Shown one piece after another: positions 1 to 5,135 of a stretch of 10,093 nt of DNA (positions are counted from its first letter, which is position 1; each line of letters starts with the position of its first letter). The notes under the pieces are model-generated. The model saw only the letters and a list, made by a program, of their open reading frames with translations. It made no database searches and had not been told where the DNA came from. The translations under genes were made by a program, and so were the position numbers. The stretch is from positions 1 through 10,093 of the forward strand of contig CABUZK010000054.1 in NCBI GenBank assembly GCA_902496115.1, given 5' to 3'. This DNA is from an uncultured Collinsella sp. GTDB taxonomy: Bacteria; Actinomycetota; Coriobacteriia; Coriobacteriales; Coriobacteriaceae.

Positions 1-113
1 AGCGGGTAGTAGATCATGGGCTTGTCGTAGACCGGCAGCAGCTGCTTGGAGGTCACGAGTGTGAGCGGGTACAAGCGCGTGCCAGACCCGCCGGCGAGAA
101 TGATGCCTTTCAT
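1..113 (-). CDS. rfbA: Glucose-1-phosphate thymidylyltransferase, 3' part outside window
   Basis: The first 37 codons of RmlA/RfbA, which joins glucose-1-phosphate and dTTP to dTDP-glucose, the first step of dTDP-L-rhamnose synthesis in the cytosol. The visible N-terminus holds the nucleotidyltransferase signature LAGGSGTRLYPLT (residues 6-18) and the sugar-nucleotide motif around SKQLLPVYDKPM, both diagnostic of this family. The start is an ATG at 113 with an AAAGG Shine-Dalgarno nine bases upstream. The upstream glycosyltransferase stops only three bases before this start, so the two are almost certainly co-transcribed and perhaps translationally coupled. Finding rmlA here supports rhamnose in the glycan made by this locus. 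The rest of the gene lies beyond the window edge; nothing suggests it is broken. Confidence 0.93.
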   Translation of the reverse strand, partial: MKGIILAGGSGTRLYPLTLVTSKQLLPVYDKPMIYYP

Positions 114-116
114 TGG

Positions 117-986
117 CTATAACCTTTCTTTTCTTGCGGCCCTACGGCCAGAGCGATTTCCAATAAATCGAGCAAAGCAATCAAGGCCAAATGCCCCGAG
201 CTCAACAAACGAACGATCCTCAATCAGTTGTTTAGCGACCCGTTTTACCAGACGCCCTCCCTCGCCAATCTCAGATGGACAAGCTATGAGCTCACGATTG
301 ATTTCAAGAAAATGACCAATGGCAAAATTGCGGCGGAATTGTTCAACCGGAGTGAGGTTATGCGAGTGGTACACACACGCATCGGCAGCATACGCAACCA
401 AATAACCCGCCCCTACAGCCTTTGCGGCCATAAGCATGTCCTCGCTCATATCGGTTCTACCGAAACCTCCAAGCTCGAAATAGGAGCTCCTTCGGTATGC
501 AGAGCAGACATCCGTCGCAAAATAAGCCTTGATTCCCATTGCTGGAATGTCATCTTTAGACCGAATATTTGACGTGGGGCCGTAGTTAAATTCCCTAACC
601 AATCGTTCAAATTCGCGAGCATCTTTTTTTGGGAGCTGGCGACCCGATGAAATGGCAACACGGCTATCAGCAAGAATTGGTTCGACAAGGTTCTCGATAT
701 ATCGCTCGTCAGCCGGAACGGCATCCTGAGTCATAAAGCAAACAATGTCTCCAAAAGACTCTTTAAACGCCATGTCACGAGTAAGTCCGTGATTAAAATC
801 GCAGCGTTCAATCTCGATAACCCGAACGCCATCGAAACCCGAAGCGATTTCCACGGTGGAATCAGATGACGCGGAATCAACGACAATAATCTCGTCAGGA
901 CACAAGGTCTGCGAAAGTAATATTTCCAGCAATTCGCCGATTTCAGCCTGAGCGTCAAGAGTTGGAATCACGAGAGAAATTGACAT
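117..986 (-). CDS. GT2-family glycosyltransferase, probable rhamnosyltransferase
   Basis: A 289-residue GT-A fold glycosyltransferase of family 2, predicted to transfer a sugar, probably rhamnose from dTDP-rhamnose, to a lipid-linked glycan on the inner membrane face. Visible family features are the N-terminal strand SLVIPTLDA, the VVDSASSDST nucleotide-binding segment (35-44), the DFNHGLTRD segment (63-71) typical of rhamnosyltransferase-like GT2 proteins, TQDA (86-89) at the metal/donor site, GRQLPKKDA (115-123), and SED (181-183) with the likely catalytic base. There is no membrane helix; the C-terminus is basic (GNRSGRRAARKER). The start is an ATG at 986 preceded by GGAAGGTG. The adjacent rmlA supports a rhamnose donor. 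GC content is roughly half, well below the neighbouring GC-rich genes, which suggests acquisition by transfer. Acceptor and linkage cannot be read from the sequence. Confidence 0.85.
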   Translation of the reverse strand: MSISLVIPTLDAQAEIGELLEILLSQTLCPDEIIVVDSASSDSTVEIASGFDGVRVIEIERCDFNHGLTRDMAFKESFGDIVCFMTQDAVPADERYIENLVEPILADSRVAISSGRQLPKKDAREFERLVREFNYGPTSNIRSKDDIPAMGIKAYFATDVCSAYRRSSYFELGGFGRTDMSEDMLMAAKAVGAGYLVAYAADACVYHSHNLTPVEQFRRNFAIGHFLEINRELIACPSEIGEGGRLVKRVAKQLIEDRSFVELGAFGLDCFARFIGNRSGRRAARKERL

Positions 987-1061
987 GTGCCTAACACCTT
1001 CCCATCAAATGGAAAGCAGCACGAATTTGTAAGTAATCAAAGTGCGGTTCGACAAAATCAA

Positions 1062-1823
1062 TCATGAGGCACCCTCCCCCGAGAACACCTCAAAGACAGT
1101 CAGGACAACTATTTTCAAATCGAATAACAAGCCCCTTTTGGCGATATATTCAAGATCGCGACGAACCATGCCATCGAAATCCGTGTCGTTACGGTCGGTC
1201 ACCTGCCACCATCCGGTAATGCCTGGTTTAACGGCCAAACGCTGCAGGTCGTACTCGGTGTACAGAGCCACCTCGTTCGGCAGCGGCGGGCGCGGGCCGA
1301 CGACGGACATCTGGCCCAGGAACACGTTCAAGAACTGCGGGAACTCGTCGATGGAGTGCTTGCGGATGAACCTGCCGATCTTGGTGACGCGCGGGTCGTC
1401 CCTCATCTTGAACATGGCGCCGGCGATCTCGTTCTGCCCCTTGAGCTCGGCGAGGCGCTCGTCGGCGTCCCTGTACATGGAGCGGAACTTCCACATGCGG
1501 AAGGTGGACAGGCTGCCGTCGCGGTGGGTCCGGCCAACGCGGATCTGGCTGTAGAACGGGTTGCCCTCGCTCTCCAGTCGGATGGCCGCGGCCAGCACCA
1601 GGCTCGGTATGGCGATTACGGCCAGCACGCAGCCGCTAAACACGATGTCGAAGGCGCGCTTGACGGTGCGGTAGGCCAGGCGCGAGCTATCCCAGTCCTT
1701 AATTGACTGAATGGCCTGGTAGCGGCCGGCACCGTTGCGCCGATCCATTGCCTGGGCGACGAGCGCGGCACCCACCGGTGCTTCTGTTGAATATTCAGTT
1801 TTATCTGACACTATTTTCTTCAA
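1062..1823 (-). CDS. Monotopic phosphoglycosyl transferase (initiating sugar transferase)
   Basis: A 253-residue enzyme of the bacterial sugar transferase family (WbaP/WcaJ catalytic-domain type). It moves a sugar-1-phosphate from a UDP-sugar to undecaprenyl phosphate and so starts polysaccharide assembly at the membrane. The protein has a soluble 50-residue N-terminal extension, the KRAFD motif (55-59), one hydrophobic membrane-inserted segment (about 61-80, with IPS as in re-entrant helices), KFRSM (112-116), the catalytic Asp-Glu pair in SIDEFPQ (159-160), VGPRPP (175-180) and GITGWWQV (201-208). It lacks the multi-helix N-terminal domain of full-length WbaP/WcaJ, so it is the short form. 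The start shown is a TTG; a GTG at 1811 giving an N-terminus MSDKTEYS is an equally plausible start. Base composition is mosaic: a very GC-rich core with AT-rich ends. Which sugar it uses is not determinable here. Confidence 0.9.
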   Translation of the reverse strand: MKKIVSDKTEYSTEAPVGAALVAQAMDRRNGAGRYQAIQSIKDWDSSRLAYRTVKRAFDIVFSGCVLAVIAIPSLVLAAAIRLESEGNPFYSQIRVGRTHRDGSLSTFRMWKFRSMYRDADERLAELKGQNEIAGAMFKMRDDPRVTKIGRFIRKHSIDEFPQFLNVFLGQMSVVGPRPPLPNEVALYTEYDLQRLAVKPGITGWWQVTDRNDTDFDGMVRRDLEYIAKRGLLFDLKIVVLTVFEVFSGEGAS

Positions 1824-1877
1824 ACCTACGTCCCCGCCCCGGGGATCCTCCCTGTCCCGTAAAACAGTCGCCTGCAG

Positions 1878-2423
1878 CTAGGCGATCGCCTTTTTAAGGT
1901 TTCGCATTACGCGCTGCTCGGCTGAAAGCACGGCAAGGCCAACGCGGGTGGTTACGCGTCGGCCGCACAGATCGAGCTCCAAATAAGCAGTGCTCTTGCG
2001 TCTGTTAATGGTTTTGATAAGGCCTTCGTGGCCCAGCAGCGGACCTGCCGTCACTACGACCTGGTCGCCGTCTTTTAAGGCCTCACTCATGGGCACTACG
2101 CGGTCTCCCCTGTGCGTAAAGCTGCCAATAAGCTGAACCTCTTCTTTTGCCAGCGGCACAAACTGACCGTCCTGGGAAAGCACCCGGGCAAAGTCGTCCA
2201 TGCGCAGCAGATACTGTTGCACGGTGCGGGGATCTGCCGTATCGCAGATAAGATAACCGGGGAAGAGCGGCTTAGTCGTGTTGACCCATTCGCCGTGCAC
2301 TTTGATCTCGGTTTGAAATTGGGGATAAAAGAGCTCCTGCATGGCACCAGCCGGTACCACATGCTCGATGCGCTCGCGCATTACGTCTTCGCGACCGTTA
2401 ATGACTTGAATCACATACCACAC
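1878..2423 (-). CDS. NusG-family specialised transcription antiterminator (LoaP/RfaH-like)
   Basis: A 181-residue NusG paralogue heading the polysaccharide operon. Such proteins bind RNA polymerase through the NGN domain and let it read through long operons. The N-terminus MWYVIQVINGRED is the classic NGN opening, LFPGY lies at 53-57 where NusG proteins have their FPGY motif, and a KOW domain follows at about 117-166 (LKDGDQVVVTAGPLLGHEG). I chose the GTG at 2423 because an AAGGGGG ribosome-binding site sits eight bases upstream; a GTG at 2432 would overlap that site. It is unlikely to be housekeeping NusG, because it sits directly ahead of glycan genes rather than in the secE-nusG-rplK cluster. 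Members beside Gram-positive biosynthetic loci are usually LoaP; RfaH or UpxY relationships are possible. The long structured leader upstream could be its own target. Confidence 0.88.
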   Translation of the reverse strand: MWYVIQVINGREDVMRERIEHVVPAGAMQELFYPQFQTEIKVHGEWVNTTKPLFPGYLICDTADPRTVQQYLLRMDDFARVLSQDGQFVPLAKEEVQLIGSFTHRGDRVVPMSEALKDGDQVVVTAGPLLGHEGLIKTINRRKSTAYLELDLCGRRVTTRVGLAVLSAEQRVMRNLKKAIA

Positions 2424-2431
2424 GAGCACCA

Positions 2432-2438
2432 CCCCCTT
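2432..2438 (-). promoter_or_regulatory. Ribosome binding site deciding the NusG-like start
   Basis: AAGGGGG on the minus strand, eight bases before the GTG at 2423. It excludes the longer reading frame start at 2432, which lies inside this site. Confidence 0.7.
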
Positions 2439-2460
2439 GCTGTCTTACGTGTGGCTCACG

Positions 2461-2519
2461 GGGTTTGGGTATGGCTTCGCCAGGGCGCTTGTGCGCGAAG
2501 GCGCTCCATATTCAAACCC
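2461..2519 (-). promoter_or_regulatory. Long stem-loop in the leader of the antiterminator gene
   Basis: A 59-nt inverted repeat 37 bases ahead of the antiterminator start codon. GGGTTTG (2461-2467) pairs with CAAACCC (2513-2519), TATGG (2470-2474) with CCATA (2506-2510), and CTTCGC (2475-2480) with GCGAAG (2495-2500), giving 18 Watson-Crick pairs broken by a two-by-two internal loop and a five-base bulge (2501-2505). No U-run follows on either strand, so it is not an ordinary intrinsic terminator. Known LoaP proteins act through an RNA hairpin in the leader of the operon they control, so this is the best candidate target; that role is inferred. Confidence 0.55.
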
Positions 2520-2864
2520 TGAGCCCAGTTAGACAAGCACGTGGCTCTGCCCCACCGTGAACGGTATGTATAAACGCAGTTGCTAGAGTCGCGGATGTGT
2601 ATCGCAAAATGACCGTAACCCCAGCTGGCTGCGTGCGATCCAGTCAAGCGGGAACAAAACTAGACCGCACGCAAACAGCTGTAGGACTGCTGCGCTTTGT
2701 CATGAAACATCGATTCGAAAGAACAGCTTGCACACACAAGAACAAAATCTTTCGATGCGATACTCATGACGACGCTATTGGAGCTCGTGGTTTTTCTGGC
2801 ACCGCCGTTACGGCCGGATGCTGATCTGCCCTGCGCTTCGCGACCGGTTAAGCCGAGAGCGCAG
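2520..2864 (-). promoter_or_regulatory. Multi-hairpin segment of putative leader RNA
   Basis: No convincing gene is present here. Several separate stems can be drawn: GAGCC/GGCTC (2521-2525 with 2543-2547); ACCGT/ACGGT (2554-2558 with 2561-2565, two-base loop, so perhaps a DNA site); a 14-bp composite stem in which CAGCTG (2622-2627) pairs with 2676-2681 and TGCGTGCG (2630-2637) with CGCACGCA (2666-2673); TCGAAAGA (2715-2722) with TCTTTCGA (2748-2755), containing an inner CTTG/CAAG stem; and CTGCGCT (2831-2837) with AGCGCAG (2858-2864). I looked for the conserved cores of RNase P RNA, tmRNA, SRP RNA and the c-di-GMP riboswitch and did not recognise any. The orientation is assigned from the downstream antiterminator gene. 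In 2865-3065 I see no gene and no strong structure. Confidence 0.45.
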
Positions 2865-3065
2865 TTGAACCCATGTAACAATTGCCATCCTAGCACAAGG
2901 CGGCTAGAAACCGATTTAGGCCGAGCGCGGCAACATATCGTTCATTTGCAGTGCTTAAGGGAGTTATTTTGCAAACTTGTTCACATTGACGCAGGTTTAT
3001 GCGGGTGTAGTTGTTGGCACGCACCGCCCGAGCTACAACGCTGACGGCGGGAAATGCAAAAAGGA

Positions 3066-3093
3066 ATTATGCTGGGTTAACAAACTATGTACA
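3066..3093 (-). promoter_or_regulatory. Possible promoter of the polysaccharide operon
   Basis: On the minus strand TGTACA (-35, 3088-3093, four of six consensus positions) is separated by 16 bases from CATAAT (-10, 3066-3071, five of six). It lies after the tRNA terminator and upstream of all the leader hairpins, and would give a leader of about 630 nt. No other convincing promoter was found in the gap, but this one is only moderate. Confidence 0.35.
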
Positions 3094-3175
3094 GAAGTGG
3101 GATATAAATTGCGCAACTTTTTTGGGTGTGGGTGCTGGTGCGGAGTCACTTTGGTTTGCGCGGTGGCTGCATATG

Positions 3176-3204
3176 AAAAAAGCCTCCGGATTCCCGGAGG
3201 CTTT
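3176..3204 (-). terminator. Intrinsic terminator after tRNA-Ala
   Basis: Read on the minus strand, AAAGCCTCCGG and CCGGAGGCTTT form an 11-bp stem (3194-3204 with 3179-3189) around a four-base loop, and the run of T continues to 3176. It begins 10 bases beyond the tRNA 3' end and separates the tRNA from the polysaccharide operon. Confidence 0.9.
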
Positions 3205-3214
3205 GCATTCACGA

Positions 3215-3290
3215 TGGTGGAGACGAGGGGGATCGAACCCCTGACCTCTTGACTGCCAGTCAAGCGCTCTCCCAGCTGAGCTACGCCCCC
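3215..3290 (-). tRNA. tRNA-Ala (anticodon GGC)
   Basis: A complete 76-nt tRNA including an encoded CCA end. The acceptor stem GGGGGCG/CGTCTCC contains the G3:U70 wobble pair that identifies alanine tRNAs. The D arm is GCTC...GAGC, the anticodon stem CTTGA/TCAAG encloses the loop CTGGCAG with anticodon GGC, and the T arm AGGGG TTCGATC CCCCT is canonical. It reads GCC and GCU alanine codons. It has its own promoter upstream and terminator downstream and appears to be a single-gene unit. Confidence 0.98.
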
Positions 3291-3303
3291 GTGACGAAGT
3301 AGT

Positions 3304-3332
3304 ACTATAGGGGAATGTTTGCGGGGATGCAA
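3304..3332 (-). promoter_or_regulatory. tRNA-Ala promoter
   Basis: On the minus strand TTGCAT (-35, 3327-3332) and TATAGT (-10, 3304-3309) are separated by exactly 17 bases, with the tRNA 5' end 13 bases after the -10. The -10 is strong, the -35 weak. Confidence 0.7.
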
Positions 3333-3363
3333 GAGGGAATTTTGGATTGATTATCCACCTTAC

Positions 3364-3434
3364 GGGTTTTCCTGGGACTGGGCAGAAATAATCACTCTTC
3401 GAGCGATTATTTCTGCCCCGTCCCGATAAAACCC
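3364..3434. repeat. 71-bp near-perfect palindrome between thiN and tRNA-Ala
   Basis: Nested arms pair along almost the whole element: GGGTTTT (3364-3370) with AAAACCC (3428-3434), GGGAC (3374-3378) with GTCCC (3420-3424), a 14-bp AT-rich perfect stem GGGCAGAAATAATC (3380-3393) with 3405-3418, and CTC/GAG closing a three-base TTC loop. Only one three-by-three internal loop and two single mismatches interrupt it. It lies 14 bases after the thiamine pyrophosphokinase stop, so it probably ends that transcript. It has no external U-run; the U-rich side of the inner stem would have to serve. It could instead be a dispersed palindromic element. Confidence 0.6.
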
Positions 3435-3448
3435 TGATGTTATGGCCC

Positions 3449-4090
3449 TTACTTGTAGAGGTACGCGATGGCGGTGCCGGTGTGGACCTGGATCGTGGCT
3501 GTTGACCTGACGACGTTGCTAATGCCCGTGTCGGCTAGCAGGCCTAGGGGGCCGTGGTCTAGTTCCCATTCTAGACCACGCTCGGTTACCACAGTCCGGG
3601 GGGCTATGGCTATGACGGAGAACGTTTTGCCTTCGGAGCCCTCGATGGTCCACGATTCGCCTGCGTGAAGGATGCGGGCGACTACCTTGTCCTCGGCAAT
3701 CCAAATGGGGGCGTCCTCGTAACCTGCGAGCAGCCCCAGAACGGAAAGCGCCATGTCGGGACGGCCGCCGGTGGCGCAGGTCGCAACCACCTCGGCACCC
3801 GGCCAGCGACGGCGGACGGAATCGAGCGCCAGCGCCAGATCGGTATAATCCTTGTAGGGGTCGTGGCGCTCCACCTCAAAGGCCTCGGCGGCATCGACCA
3901 ACGCGCGACCCTCATCGCTTACGGTGTCGGCGTCGCCCACGTAGACGTCGCAACCTAGTCCCGCGCCCAGCAGCGCGTCGAGCCCGCGGTCCACGGCGAC
4001 AACGTGATCGCACTCCCCCGCCAACCTACGCAACAGATCCGCGCTCGCCACCACGGGCGAGCCGCAAACCACCAATACCTTGCAAGCCAC
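3449..4090 (-). CDS. thiN: Thiamine pyrophosphokinase
   Basis: A 213-residue cytosolic enzyme that transfers pyrophosphate from ATP to thiamine, giving thiamine pyrophosphate directly, a step used by organisms that salvage thiamine. Family motifs are in order: VDRGLDALL (33-41), GDADT (52-56, usually GDFDS), KDYTDL (80-85, the acidic metal/ATP site), TGGRPDMAL (107-115, usually GGRxDH) and SN at 191-192 in the C-terminal thiamine-binding domain. Length fits the family. The start is a GTG with GGCGAG upstream; the HAD gene ends nine bases before it, so the two form one transcription unit. No TPP riboswitch is visible upstream of the pair. The replacement of the usual His in GGRxDH by Met (112) and of Phe/Ser in GDFDS are mild oddities, but the aspartates are intact, so I expect activity. 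Confidence 0.92.
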   Translation of the reverse strand: MACKVLVVCGSPVVASADLLRRLAGECDHVVAVDRGLDALLGAGLGCDVYVGDADTVSDEGRALVDAAEAFEVERHDPYKDYTDLALALDSVRRRWPGAEVVATCATGGRPDMALSVLGLLAGYEDAPIWIAEDKVVARILHAGESWTIEGSEGKTFSVIAIAPRTVVTERGLEWELDHGPLGLLADTGISNVVRSTATIQVHTGTAIAYLYK

Positions 4091-4099
4091 AGCTCTCGC

Positions 4100-4789
4100 C
4101 TATCCCTCAAACGCAAGCACGCGGGCCAGATCCAGGTCTTCATAGCCGTCGATAAAGATCTCGCAGTTGTCGCGGACCTCATCGCGCTCCATACGGCCGT
4201 GCGGGTCATAGATGCCCACGCGCTTAAAGCCGGCGGTGCCAGAGCTCTTTAGACCAAAGACGGCGTCCTCAAACACCCAGGCGCGCTCAAACTTGCAGCC
4301 GTGGCGCTCCTCGAGGCGGCGCAGCGCCAGCTCGTACACATCGGGGAACTGCTTGGAACGTCCCGCCTCGCCCGTCGTGGTAACAAACTCCATGTAAGCA
4401 TCGAGCCCGGCACCAGCGAGCGCGGACTGCGCCAGCTCGGCCGGCGTGGACGTGGCAACGCACATGGCAATGCCCGCCGCCTTCGCCTGCTCCAAAAACG
4501 CCAGTAGCCCCTCGCGCGGCGGCACCTTGGAGTAGCCATCGATCAGGATGTCGCTAAGCTCGCGATACAGCTCCTCGCCGTTCGCGCCAATGCTCCAGGT
4601 GTCGTGGTAGGCCTGGCACTCATCCTCCAGCGACAAATGCTCAAACTGGGCAAAATCGTCGACCGTCACGTCGACACCGTGGCGGTGCAATAACTCTGGC
4701 TGGGCATAGGCCCAAACGGGGGTGCTATTAACCAGCGTGCCGTCGCAATCGAAAATAAAAGCAACCTTGGGAGCGGCGGTATGGGACAT
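4100..4789 (-). CDS. HAD-superfamily (subfamily IA) phosphatase/phosphomutase-like hydrolase
   Basis: A 229-residue haloacid dehalogenase-type protein resembling beta-phosphoglucomutase and sugar-phosphate phosphatases. Motif I is FDCDGT with nucleophile Asp14 and acid/base Asp16; a helical cap follows (about 20-90); motif II is ATST (112-115), motif III Lys146 in SKQFPD, and motif IV FEDA (173-176) with metal-binding Glu174 and Asp175. The ATG at 4789 is preferred because AAAGG lies seven bases upstream; an in-frame TTG at 4810 would put that site inside the coding region. It leads the unit with thiamine pyrophosphokinase and is transcribed away from glgB. The substrate cannot be told: thiamine monophosphate, a sugar phosphate, or a general housecleaning role are all open. 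Confidence 0.88.
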   Translation of the reverse strand: MSHTAAPKVAFIFDCDGTLVNSTPVWAYAQPELLHRHGVDVTVDDFAQFEHLSLEDECQAYHDTWSIGANGEELYRELSDILIDGYSKVPPREGLLAFLEQAKAAGIAMCVATSTPAELAQSALAGAGLDAYMEFVTTTGEAGRSKQFPDVYELALRRLEERHGCKFERAWVFEDAVFGLKSSGTAGFKRVGIYDPHGRMERDEVRDNCEIFIDGYEDLDLARVLAFEG

Positions 4790-4811
4790 AAACGAACCTT
4801 TCGATATCAAA

Positions 4812-4842
4812 TGGTAAACATCCTGCTAAAAACGTTTTACCA
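4812..4842. promoter_or_regulatory. Distal operator-like inverted repeat (TGGTAAAC / GTTTTACCA)
   Basis: TGGTAAAC (4812-4819) faces GTTTTACCA (4834-4842) across 14 bases, repeating the half-sites of the perfect repeat at 4874-4899. The second half-site also overlaps AAAACGTTTT (4829-4838), a palindrome centred on CG of the kind LacI-family repressors often bind. It lies between the HAD gene's candidate promoter and its start, where a bound repressor could block elongation. Confidence 0.5.
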
Positions 4843-4859
4843 AACGTCAGCCAAACAAT

Positions 4860-4888
4860 TTTGAAACCCAAATTGGTAAAACTGTCAA
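4860..4888 (-). promoter_or_regulatory. Candidate promoter for the HAD-thiN unit
   Basis: A perfect TTGACA (-35, 4883-4888 on the minus strand) with a 17-base spacer to TTCAAA (-10, 4860-4865, weak). The -35 lies exactly in the eight-base centre of the perfect inverted repeat at 4874-4899. Confidence 0.5.
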
Positions 4889-4899
4889 GAGTTTTACCA
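4874..4899. promoter_or_regulatory. Perfect 9-8-9 inverted repeat, probable shared operator
   Basis: TGGTAAAAC (4874-4882) and GTTTTACCA (4891-4899) are perfect inverted copies around an eight-base centre. One arm provides the -35 of the glgB promoter and the centre holds the -35 of the opposing promoter, so a dimeric regulator binding here would control both directions. With the distal pair at 4812-4842 there are four half-sites, as expected for a cooperative or looping repressor. The regulator gene is not in the window. Confidence 0.65.
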
Positions 4900-4923
4900 C
4901 GTCAATTCTGCCAGTGGTATAAA
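4894..4923 (+). promoter_or_regulatory. Candidate promoter of the glgB operon
   Basis: TTACCA (-35, 4894-4899, four of six) lies 18 bases before TATAAA (-10, 4918-4923, five of six), and the -10 is extended by an upstream TGG. The -35 overlaps the right arm of the perfect inverted repeat. Transcription would start near 4930 and leave a leader of about 200 nt. Confidence 0.6.
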
Positions 4924-4995
4924 CATGTCGCTTACCGATTAAACGCCCAAGCAAATCCGCTTTCGTCCATAAAACTAACGCACAGGTGTTATCGT

Positions 4996-5104
4996 AGTTT
5001 CTGCCGAAAGTTCCACCGAGCACGCGAGGTGGAACGAATCACAGAAACTTCGCCGTCCCTTCGATTCGTGCAGCCTTGGACCTTTCGCATCTAGTCACCA
5101 AGGC
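4996..5104 (+). promoter_or_regulatory. Structured leader RNA of glgB
   Basis: The roughly 200-nt leader contains two strong stem-loops. In the first, AGTTTCTG (4996-5003) pairs with CAGAAACT (5042-5049); after a six-by-six internal loop, GTTCCACC (5010-5017) pairs with GGTGGAAC (5028-5035) around a ten-base loop. In the second, GCCTTGG (5073-5079) pairs with CCAAGGC (5098-5104) around an 18-base loop, ending 31 bases before the start codon. No U-run follows either stem, so control of translation or RNA stability is more likely than simple termination. I do not recognise a known riboswitch class. Confidence 0.5.
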
Positions 5105-5135
5105 AACACGCTGCCGCGTCATGATGGGATCAAAC

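Noticed and set aside
1831..1845. TCCCC/GGGGA hairpin between the antiterminator and sugar transferase genes as an antiterminator target
   Set aside because: The stem is only five pairs, competes with an overlapping CCCCGGGG palindrome, and has no supporting context.
3215..3290. tRNA-Ala as an integration site for the adjacent polysaccharide locus
   Set aside because: No integrase and no duplicated tRNA 3' end are visible in the window.
2456..3332. Short open frames on both strands between the antiterminator gene and the tRNA
   Set aside because: They are short, cross hairpins or the tRNA, show no coding bias and resemble no protein family I know.
4790..4930. TPP riboswitch upstream of the HAD-thiN unit
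   Set aside because: I found no THI-box core such as CTGAGA in the expected orientation; the region instead holds operator-like repeats.
5076..5135. Longer N-terminus of GlgB from a TTG at 5076 or ATGs at 5121/5124
   Set aside because: None has a ribosome-binding site, and the TTG falls inside a leader stem; the GTG at 5136 has a modest site. The choice is not certain.
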